Origin: Nitrospira sp.
GTDB lineage: Bacteria > Nitrospirota > Nitrospiria > Nitrospirales > Nitrospiraceae
DNA length: 64,000 bases
NCBI GenBank assembly: GCA_016788885.1
Contig: JAEURX010000014.1
Span: 59,451 to 123,450 of the forward strand
Reading direction: 5' to 3'
Position numbers and translations under genes: made by a program. Each line of letters begins with the position of its first letter. Within the stretch, counting starts at the first letter, position 1. A model generated the notes under the pieces. It saw nothing but the letters and a program-made list of their open reading frames with translations, ran no database searches and was not told the DNA's origin. Of the stretch, positions 44,610-51,810 are shown piece by piece.

Positions 44610-45419
44610 TTACTGCGCTCCTGCTTCCGCGACGGTCGTTTCCGCTCGGGCCTTGGCGATTTCCAGCACCGTGAGAATCGCGAAGGAGACGGCGAGCAGG
44701 GTCAATGCCACGGCATTAGCCGCCACGTAATTGAAATCGACATAACTTTGATAGATATGCAAGGTGGCGGTCTGCGTCAGCAACAGGATATTGCCGGAGA
44801 CCACCAGCACGGCGCCGAATTCGCCGATCGCCCGTGCGACGGTGAGGGTGGCGCCATAGACCAGCCCCCACCGTAAAGCAGGGAGGGTCACCTTGAGAAA
44901 GACCTGCCACTCTCCCGCCCCCAACGTCCGTGCGGCCTCTTCTTCTTCGGTCCCCAATGTCTGCAGCAGCGGCGTGAGTTCCCGCACCATGAAGGGAAAC
45001 GTGACGAAGAGCGTGGCGAGAATCATTGCGGGCAACGCGAAGAGGATCTTGATATGCGCCTGGCCGAAAAACGCGCCCAGCAGGGTATCCGGTCCAAACA
45101 GCAGGATCAGCATGAATCCGGCGATGACCGGTGAGACGGCAAAGGGTAGATCGATCACACCGCTGACCAGACTGCGGCCCCAGAACTGTTGGCGTGCCAA
45201 CACCAGCGCCGTGAGTGTTCCGAAGATCAGGTTGAGCATGAGCACGATCAGCGTGATTTCCGCAGTGAGGGTAAATCCGTGCAGCGCTTCCGGCCGTGAG
45301 ATTTCCGTCCAGAACGCCGCCAGCCCCTCGCTGAAACTCTGGCTGGCCATGTAAAGGATCGGGCCCACCAGAAGGACCAGAAAATAGAGCCAGACGATCC
45401 CGATCAACAGCCAACGCAT
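44610..45419 (-). CDS. cysW: Sulfate ABC transporter permease CysW
   Basis: A 269-residue permease with six helices. The EAA loop reads EEEAARTLGAGEWQVFLKVTLPALRWGL. N-terminus MRWLLIGIVWLYFLVLLVGPILYM fits CysW. It pairs with CysT to form the channel. It lies 47 bp after cysT and 4 bp before cysA. Confidence 0.94.
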   Translation of the reverse strand: MRWLLIGIVWLYFLVLLVGPILYMASQSFSEGLAAFWTEISRPEALHGFTLTAEITLIVLMLNLIFGTLTALVLARQQFWGRSLVSGVIDLPFAVSPVIAGFMLILLFGPDTLLGAFFGQAHIKILFALPAMILATLFVTFPFMVRELTPLLQTLGTEEEEAARTLGAGEWQVFLKVTLPALRWGLVYGATLTVARAIGEFGAVLVVSGNILLLTQTATLHIYQSYVDFNYVAANAVALTLLAVSFAILTVLEIAKARAETTVAEAGAQ

Positions 45420-45466
45420 GCCTGCACTCCCGTTCCACTCAACACGATCACAACCCGGTTCGCCTT

Positions 45467-46348
45467 TCAGTGCGCAGCAGTCGGTGCTGCGGAATCGTGG
45501 CTTGGTTCTTCATGCCGGCTCATCCAGCGAAACAGTTTCGGTAACCGTTCACCTGGACGCCGGGTCAGCCGCTCCAATAGCAGCAGCACCACAAATGAAA
45601 TGAGCAGAATCAACACCGAGACGGATGTCGCCGCTTGGGGGTTGTAGCTCTCGATTTCTCCGTAGACGTACACGGACGCCACCTGCGTCTTCATCGGGAT
45701 GTTGCCTGCGACGATCACGATGGAGCCGAATTCGCCGAGTGCGCGCACGAAGGTGAGGAACACGCCGGTCAGCAGTCCGGGCAGGACCGACGGGACGGTC
45801 ACCTTCCAAAAGGTCGTCCAGGGACTCGCTCCGAGGGTGAATGCCGCTTCCTCCTGATCCCGTTCGAGACCCATCAATACCGGCTGCAGGGAGCGAATCG
45901 TAAACGGCATGGTGACAAACAGCATGGCCAGAATGATGCCGGGCTGGTTATACAGCACCGTCAGGCCGCCCTGCTGGAGCCAGGTGCCAAGGACACTCGT
46001 GGGGCCATAGATCGCGGCAATCATCAATCCGGCGACGAGGGTGGGGATGGCAAACGGCAGATCGACTAACGCGTTCAACAGCCAGCGGCCGGGAAATTCG
46101 TAGCGCACGAGCACGAGTGCCGAGAGAGTGCCGAAGATGGCGTTGATGACGGTGGCAATCGCGGCGGTTTCAATGGTCAACCAGAGTGCGGCCGACGCTT
46201 GTGGAGCGGCCAGATCCTGGAGAAAGCGATCCCATCCCGCAGCAAACGATTGTTGTGCGAGCGCCGCAAGCGGGAGAAAAATCAAGAGCAGCACATACCC
46301 CACCGCTGCGGACCGTAGCGCGACTCGGACTAAGAGATGCGAATTCAA
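45467..46348 (-). CDS. cysT: Sulfate ABC transporter permease CysT (CysU)
   Basis: A 293-residue permease: VGYVLLLIFLPLAALAQQSF first helix, LSALVLVRYEFPGRWLLNALVDLPFAIPTLVAGLM, then the EAA loop QEEAAFTLGASPWTTFWKVTVPSVLPGLLTG. It is the second channel subunit. It starts 15 bp after the binding-protein gene. Confidence 0.94.
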   Translation of the reverse strand: MNSHLLVRVALRSAAVGYVLLLIFLPLAALAQQSFAAGWDRFLQDLAAPQASAALWLTIETAAIATVINAIFGTLSALVLVRYEFPGRWLLNALVDLPFAIPTLVAGLMIAAIYGPTSVLGTWLQQGGLTVLYNQPGIILAMLFVTMPFTIRSLQPVLMGLERDQEEAAFTLGASPWTTFWKVTVPSVLPGLLTGVFLTFVRALGEFGSIVIVAGNIPMKTQVASVYVYGEIESYNPQAATSVSVLILLISFVVLLLLERLTRRPGERLPKLFRWMSRHEEPSHDSAAPTAAH

Positions 46349-46363
46349 CGATCGTACCTTGCC

Positions 46364-47425
46364 CTATCTCTTTGACACATCTTCGACGATCTTCGTCCAC
46401 ACCCCTTGCGCGCCGAAGAGTTTGTTGCTCACTGAGTCCCATCCGCCGAGGTCCGCGATGGTGAACAGACGGGCGGGTTGAGGCAGCCCTGTTCCTGCCG
46501 CAGGAGCCGGCGCAGTTCGGTCCAACGGGCGGAATCCCAATTCGACGAAGGCGGCTTGCGCCTCCGGTCCATGCAGAAACTCCACGAATGCGTCGGCCAG
46601 ATCCTTGGCTTTATGCCGATCGGCATAGGTATCGACGACCGCCGCCGGGTTTTCGATCCACACCGTTTCGGCCGGCACGATGATTTCATAGGGGCGTCCG
46701 CTCTTCACGCGCGGCAGCAATTCGTTTTCATAGGTCACGATGACATCGCCGACGCCACGTTCGAACGTCGTCACCGATTCGCGGCCGCTTTTGTCCATGA
46801 CTTTCACGTTGCGTTGTATGCGGGTGAGCAGGTCGATCGCTTGCGTCGCGGCCGTTTCAGGAGCAACCGGTTTTCCCGCCCGTTGCTCGGCAAGTTTGAG
46901 CCCCGCGCCATAAATTGCGATCACATCCCACATGGCGCCGCCGGAGGTTTTGGGGTTGGGATACAAGACTTCGACACCGGGACGCGCCGCATCTTCCCAG
47001 CCCTTCACGCCCTTGGGATTGCCTTTCCGGACGCCCAGCGCGACGACCGAGGCGGAGATCATGCCCCCATGCGGAGCCTTTCTCCAGTCATGCGTAATCA
47101 AGCCGGCTTTGGTGATTTGATCGACGTCGCCTTCCAGCGAGAGCACGGCAACATCCGCATCGAACCCGCCGATGATGGCGCGCGCCTGGGCGCCGGAAGC
47201 TCCATAGGAACTGCGTACGCGGACATCCTGCCCGGTTTTTTGTTTCCAATGCTTTTGAAAAGCGGGGATGATGTGTCGCTCGTAGGCTTCCTTCGGCACG
47301 CTATAGGCCGCCAAAATCAGATCGCGCGTTTCCGCGGCTTGCGCTGGTGCGGCGGCTGTCAGCAAGGCTCCATACGTGATCACTGCGACAAACAGGCTCG
47401 TCACTGCGTGGCTGATGGTACGCAT
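46364..47425 (-). CDS. sbp: Periplasmic sulfate-binding protein
   Basis: A 353-residue binding protein with a signal peptide (VTSLFVAVITYGALLTAAAPAQAAE). Sulfate-contacting motifs include LAAYSVPKEAYERHIIPAFQ, SYGASGAQARAII and PNPKTSGGAMW. C-terminal EFLHGPEAQAAFVELGFRPL is typical. Its ATG overlaps the TGA of the rrf2 gene (TGATG overlap on the minus strand), so the regulator and transporter form one operon. Confidence 0.94.
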   Translation of the reverse strand: MRTISHAVTSLFVAVITYGALLTAAAPAQAAETRDLILAAYSVPKEAYERHIIPAFQKHWKQKTGQDVRVRSSYGASGAQARAIIGGFDADVAVLSLEGDVDQITKAGLITHDWRKAPHGGMISASVVALGVRKGNPKGVKGWEDAARPGVEVLYPNPKTSGGAMWDVIAIYGAGLKLAEQRAGKPVAPETAATQAIDLLTRIQRNVKVMDKSGRESVTTFERGVGDVIVTYENELLPRVKSGRPYEIIVPAETVWIENPAAVVDTYADRHKAKDLADAFVEFLHGPEAQAAFVELGFRPLDRTAPAPAAGTGLPQPARLFTIADLGGWDSVSNKLFGAQGVWTKIVEDVSKR

Positions 47426-47865
47426 CAGGATCCTTCCACCAGATTGTTATGGGCGAATCGACTCAACGTATAGTGGTCGAGAATATTGGCAATGGCATCG
47501 CGCACTTCCCCCATGGCCTGTTGTAACGGGCAGAACGGTTTGGCGGCATAGGGGCAATCGGCGCATTTTTGATAGGCGGTTTTGCTGACACAACTGATCG
47601 GCGCGAGCGGGCCATCCAAAATACGGATGACTTGGCCCAGCGTGATCTCTTCCGGCGACTTGATCAGCGAGTACCCGCCACGAATCCCACGCCGGCTCGC
47701 CAGCAGTCCGGCGCGTTTGAGCGCGAGCAGAATTTGTTCGAGAAATTCCACGGGAATATTCTGGCGCTCGGCAATCTCATGGCGCTGGAGCACGCGGCCC
47801 CCGTAGGTCTCGCAGAGCTCGAGCAGTGCCCGGAGCCCATATTCACTCTTCTTGGAGAACTTCAT
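47425..47865 (-). CDS. Rrf2-family regulator (CymR/IscR-like) of sulfate uptake
   Basis: A 146-residue Rrf2 regulator: winged helix MKFSKKSEYGLRALLELCE, IAERQNIPVEFLEQILLALKRAGLLASRRGIRGGYSL, and C-terminal cysteines in CVSKTAYQKCADCPYAAKPFC. Four Cys are present, so an Fe-S cluster or thiol switch is possible. Its position at the head of the sulfate operon suggests cysteine- or sulfur-responsive control (inference), as known for CymR. A palindrome lies just before its ATG. Confidence 0.92.
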   Translation of the reverse strand: MKFSKKSEYGLRALLELCETYGGRVLQRHEIAERQNIPVEFLEQILLALKRAGLLASRRGIRGGYSLIKSPEEITLGQVIRILDGPLAPISCVSKTAYQKCADCPYAAKPFCPLQQAMGEVRDAIANILDHYTLSRFAHNNLVEGS

Positions 47866-47868
47866 GGC

Positions 47869-47884
47869 CTAGATAGTTGTCTAG
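47869..47884. promoter_or_regulatory. Candidate Rrf2 operator palindrome
   Basis: CTAGATAGTTGTCTAG is a perfect 5-bp inverted repeat (CTAGA/TCTAG) around a 6-bp centre. It lies between the inferred transcription start and the rrf2 ATG, overlapping the expected ribosome site. Position suggests autoregulation; this is an inference. Confidence 0.4.
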
Positions 47885-47904
47885 TGAGTTGCTCAAGATT
47901 TGGC

Positions 47905-47933
47905 AGAATAAACCAGTGCGTCTCACAGTTCAA
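47905..47933 (-). promoter_or_regulatory. Promoter of the rrf2-sulfate transport operon
   Basis: Read on the minus strand, TTGAAC (47933-47928) and TATTCT (47910-47905) are 17 bp apart. Transcription would start near 47898 and give a leader of about 33 nt ahead of the rrf2 ATG. Confidence 0.55.
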
Positions 47934-48023
47934 GCGATTCAGTGGCGAGATTGCCGGGAACAAATCCGCGCATGTTCATGAGGTGCTGGCGCTGCAACCC
48001 ATTGAAAACGGAGGTGCAGTTTC

Positions 48024-48053
48024 TTGACACCCTGTCACGGTTCTTGCTAGCTT
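48024..48053 (+). promoter_or_regulatory. Putative promoter of glyQS
   Basis: TTGACA (48024-48029) matches consensus. The -10 hexamer TAGCTT 18 bp downstream is a weak match. It is about 60 bp before the glyQ GTG. Confidence 0.4.
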
Positions 48054-48109
48054 CAGGCCTGCTTTTCAACCGTCACCACGAGCAGCCAGCGGCTAGATCT
48101 GGACACCCG

Positions 48110-49030
48110 GTGAATTTCCAAGACCTCATTTTGACCCTGCATCGCTTCTGGGCTGACCGCGGGTGCGTGATTCACCAACCTTATGATTTGGAAGTAGGTG
48201 CGGGCACATTCCATCCCGCCACGTTCCTCCGTTCCCTCGGGCCGGAACCCTGGCGCGCCGCCTACCCGCAAGCCTGCCGCCGTCCGACCGATGGCCGCTA
48301 TGGCGAAAATCCCAACCGCATGCAGCACTACTACCAGTATCAGGTCGTGCTGAAACCCGCTCCCGACAATATTCAGGGCCTCTATTTGGAGAGTCTCAAG
48401 CAACTGGGCATCGATCCGAAGAAACACGACATCCGGTTTGTGCAGGACGATTGGGAATCGCCGACGCTCGGCGCCTGGGGTTTGGGCTGGGAAGTGCGTC
48501 TCGATGGCATGGAGATCACTCAGTTTACGTATTTTCAAGAAATCGGGGGCATTCCGCTCAATCCGATTACCGGCGAAATCACCTATGGCACCGAGCGTAT
48601 TGCGATGTATCTCCAGCAGGTCGATAACGTGTACGACCTCCAATGGACCGACGGCGTGACGTACGGCGATGTGCATCATCGGAGTGAGGTCGAATTTTCA
48701 CGCTACAACTTCGAAGAGGGCGAGGTGCCCATGCTGATGGCCACCTTCCAGGCGTTCGAGGGGGAATGTCAGCGTCTGCTCGAAAAGAAGTTGACGTTGC
48801 CGGCCTACGATTACTGCATCAAGACCTCGCACATGTTTAACCTGCTGGATGCACGCGGGGCGATCAGCGTCACTGAGCGGACGTCCTACATCGCCAGGGT
48901 GCGGGCGTTGGCGCGGCGCTGCGCGGAATCGTACGTGGCCGACCGGGAGGCCATGGGCCATCCCTTGATCAAGCAACCGGCTCGGGCAGGTAAAGGAGCC
49001 ACCAACCACTCACCGGTCACCACCAAGTAG
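48110..49030 (+). CDS. glyQ: Glycyl-tRNA synthetase alpha subunit
   Basis: GlyQ is the catalytic subunit of the bacterial (alpha-beta)2 glycyl-tRNA synthetase. The 306-residue product starts at GTG with [20 protein letters not shown], includes [52 protein letters not shown] and [26 protein letters not shown]. The frame is open further upstream but those codons show no family similarity. It is 20 bp from glyS. Confidence 0.96.
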   Translation: MNFQDLILTLHRFWADRGCVIHQPYDLEVGAGTFHPATFLRSLGPEPWRAAYPQACRRPTDGRYGENPNRMQHYYQYQVVLKPAPDNIQGLYLESLKQLGIDPKKHDIRFVQDDWESPTLGAWGLGWEVRLDGMEITQFTYFQEIGGIPLNPITGEITYGTERIAMYLQQVDNVYDLQWTDGVTYGDVHHRSEVEFSRYNFEEGEVPMLMATFQAFEGECQRLLEKKLTLPAYDYCIKTSHMFNLLDARGAISVTERTSYIARVRALARRCAESYVADREAMGHPLIKQPARAGKGATNHSPVTTK

Positions 49031-49050
49031 CCTGCGGACCCTATCCCACG

Positions 49051-51252
49051 ATGCCAACCAAGAAATCCAAGACCAAGACTGTTTCACGCGCGAAGAAGGC
49101 TGCGCCTGCCTCACGCGCCAAGACTCCCGCGACGACCGAATTGTTGCTTGAAATCGGCACCGAAGAGTTGCCCTATCAGTTTGTCGCTCCGGCCTTACGC
49201 GCGTTGCAGCAGGGGGCGGAGACCTTGCTGAAGGATTTGCGCCTGACGTATGGCGCTGTCCGGACGATGGGGACACCGCGGCGGCTCGTGTTGCTGGTGG
49301 AAGGGCTGGCGAGACAACAGGCCTCGGCCGTCAAGGAATCCATGGGGCCGTCAAAAGCCGTGGCCTTCGATCAGTCGGGTCAGCCGACGAGAGCGGCCAT
49401 TGGGTTTGCCGCGGGTCAAGGCGTGCCGGTTGAGTCTCTGCAAGTCCGGCAGACGCCCAAAGGCGACTATCTGTTTGCGGTGAAGCAAGAGAAGGGCCAG
49501 GCCGTGGCTGCGGTCCTGACGCAGGCCTTGCCGCAGTTGTTGGCCAAGTTGTCGTTCCCTAAGGCCATGCATTGGAACCAGACCGGGGTGCGCTTTGCTC
49601 GGCCGGTGCGTTGGTTGATAGCGCTCTGCGGGGGCAAGGTCCTGCCGATTCAGTTCGCGACGATCAAAGCCGGCAATTTCAGCCAGGGGCATCGGGTGCT
49701 GGGTGCGAAGGTGTCCAGTTCGAAGGGATTTGCCGTCAAGTCCATCGCCCACTATTTGAAAGAGACCGAGCGCCACAGCGTGATTGTGGACCAGGACCGG
49801 CGCCGAGCGATGATTCTGGACCAACTGGCCTCGCTGGCCAAGTCCGCGCGCGGGCACCTGCACCAGGACGATGAGTTGCTGGAGCAGGCCGTGTATATGG
49901 TGGAATGCCCGCTGACGATTCTAGGGTCCTTTAAACCGCATTATCTCGCGCTCCCGAAAGAAATTCTGATGACCTCCATGAAAGAGCACCAGGGGTATTT
50001 CTCCCTGGTGGACTCGAACGGCGCGTTGTTGCCCAATTTCCTGGCGGTCACGAATATGAAGTTGTCGAATATGCAGTTGATCCGGGAAGGCAACGAACGG
50101 GTCCTGGCCGCCCGCTTGGCCGATGCGAAATTTTTCTTCGACGAGGATCGCAAGACGTCGCTGGCGGATCGCGTGGCCAAACAGCTCGCGGTCACATTCC
50201 ACCAGAAACTCGGTAGTTTGCATCAGAAGACGCAGCGCGTCATAGCGATGGCGGCTCATGTGGCCGGGCAGCTTGGTGATGATCGAGTGATTCAGGACTG
50301 CCGGCGCGCGGCGGAACTCAGCAAGGCTGATCTGCTGACGGGTATTGTCGGCGAGTTTCCGACCCTGCAAGGAATCATGGGCGGGGAGTATGCGAAACAC
50401 GACGGGGAGTCTTCGGTCGTCAGCACGGCGATTCGCGAACAGTACATGCCACGGGCGATGGAGGGGGAGTTGCCGGAGTCATTGGCAGGGAAGGTGCTTT
50501 CCCTGGCTGACCGGTTAGACAGCATTGCCGGATTTTTCATGGTCGGCCTGGTTCCCAGCGGGTCTGAAGATCCCTTCGCCCTCAGACGCCACGCCACGGC
50601 GATCGTGCGTATTCTCATCGAGAGCCGGTTGCGGCTCAATCTTGCGCAAGCGGTGCGGGCCGCGCAAGAAGGATTGACCGCTCAGAACGTGACGGCCGCG
50701 CCTCATACTGGCAAAGGCGGAGCGCCGGACGTCATCGGTTTTTTATATGAGCGGGTCCGCTTTTATGGAAAGAGCGCACACCAATTGCGGGACGACGTCA
50801 TGGAGGCCGTGCTGAAATCCGTCGATCGCCGTAACGTCGATATGGTGGATCTCTTCGACAAGATGCAGGCGCTGCAGCAGATTTCCACGCGGGCTGAGTT
50901 TGATCCGTTGATCGCCGGGTTCAAGCGTGCACACCGGCTGACGGAAAAAGAGCAATGGGATCGGAAGCCGGTCGAGTCCGATGCGTTCCGCGAGACCGCC
51001 GAGTCCGCCCTGCATCAGACCGTTCGCAGCAGCCATGACGATTATCGCTCGGCCATGGGCACCGGGCAGTATGGGCAGGCGCTGGATGTGTTGGTCCGCA
51101 TGAAAGGACCGATCGACGATTTTTTCAATGCGGTGATGGTCAATGCCGAAGATCCGCTGATCCGCGGGAATCGACTGTCGCTCTTGAAGGAGGTCGACGA
51201 TTTGTTCATGTCGTTCGCTGATTTCTCCCAGATTGTGGTACAAGGGACATAG
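49051..51252 (+). CDS. glyS: Glycyl-tRNA synthetase beta subunit with basic N-terminal tail
   Basis: A 733-residue GlyS. After a 29-residue Lys/Ala-rich leader (KKSKTKTVSRAKKAAPASRA) the family core begins TELLLEIGTEELPYQF. Further motifs: GTPRRLVLLVEGL, FPKAMHWNQTGVRFARPVRWL, MKEHQGYFSL, LQGIMGGEYAKHDGE and DPFALRRHATAIVRIL. GlyS contacts tRNA; the basic leader could add nonspecific nucleic acid binding (inference). Confidence 0.96.
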   Translation: MPTKKSKTKTVSRAKKAAPASRAKTPATTELLLEIGTEELPYQFVAPALRALQQGAETLLKDLRLTYGAVRTMGTPRRLVLLVEGLARQQASAVKESMGPSKAVAFDQSGQPTRAAIGFAAGQGVPVESLQVRQTPKGDYLFAVKQEKGQAVAAVLTQALPQLLAKLSFPKAMHWNQTGVRFARPVRWLIALCGGKVLPIQFATIKAGNFSQGHRVLGAKVSSSKGFAVKSIAHYLKETERHSVIVDQDRRRAMILDQLASLAKSARGHLHQDDELLEQAVYMVECPLTILGSFKPHYLALPKEILMTSMKEHQGYFSLVDSNGALLPNFLAVTNMKLSNMQLIREGNERVLAARLADAKFFFDEDRKTSLADRVAKQLAVTFHQKLGSLHQKTQRVIAMAAHVAGQLGDDRVIQDCRRAAELSKADLLTGIVGEFPTLQGIMGGEYAKHDGESSVVSTAIREQYMPRAMEGELPESLAGKVLSLADRLDSIAGFFMVGLVPSGSEDPFALRRHATAIVRILIESRLRLNLAQAVRAAQEGLTAQNVTAAPHTGKGGAPDVIGFLYERVRFYGKSAHQLRDDVMEAVLKSVDRRNVDMVDLFDKMQALQQISTRAEFDPLIAGFKRAHRLTEKEQWDRKPVESDAFRETAESALHQTVRSSHDDYRSAMGTGQYGQALDVLVRMKGPIDDFFNAVMVNAEDPLIRGNRLSLLKEVDDLFMSFADFSQIVVQGT

Positions 51253-51266
51253 CGGATGGTGAACGT

Positions 51267-51785
51267 GTGGACGCGACTTCAGAGAGCCTTCCTGAGTCAC
51301 CCGAGGCAAGCGCGGCGGCCCAAGTAAGGGCGACCAAAGTCCGACGGTTTGCGTCCGGCATCAGCGTCGTCATGATGGTGGTGTGCAACGCGGTGTTTCT
51401 CTTCGGCATCTGGGTGACCGGCCTGAATTTTGAGCGGCTGGTACGGACACCGGATATCTATGATTCCAGACAAGACATTTGCCTGCGACTGGCCTACCAG
51501 CATGTGCCGGGATCGGGAAACCCCGTGCAGTTCTGTTCGGAATGGCTCAACCTCGCCGATCCGACCGGGAAGACCCATACGTTTCAGAAAGACGCGCAAC
51601 TTAAGCAAGGCGCAGACGGAACGTTTTATTTCGACTATGGACCGTTCGTGGATTACCGGCTGTTTGCGGTCGGCGCGTTCGTGGTGGGGATCATCGTGTG
51701 CGGCATTCGCGTGACCAGGCACGTCGTTAACCGCTACCGCATGCGATTGGAAGCCGCCGCCCGCCAATCAGTTCCGACTCATTGA
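51267..51785 (+). CDS. Hypothetical two-helix membrane protein, 172 aa
   Basis: A GTG start (DATSESLPESPE) leads to two membrane helices: VVMMVVCNAVFLFGIWVTGL near residues 35-54 and LFAVGAFVVGIIVCGI near 131-146. They flank a soluble loop with two Cys (ICLRLAYQ, PVQFCSEWLN). The loop may be periplasmic and could form a disulfide. No family recognised. It sits between glyS and ppdK. Confidence 0.65.
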   Translation: MDATSESLPESPEASAAAQVRATKVRRFASGISVVMMVVCNAVFLFGIWVTGLNFERLVRTPDIYDSRQDICLRLAYQHVPGSGNPVQFCSEWLNLADPTGKTHTFQKDAQLKQGADGTFYFDYGPFVDYRLFAVGAFVVGIIVCGIRVTRHVVNRYRMRLEAAARQSVPTH

Positions 51786-51810
51786 CCTCATAGCAGAAGG
51801 AGAGCGTCGC

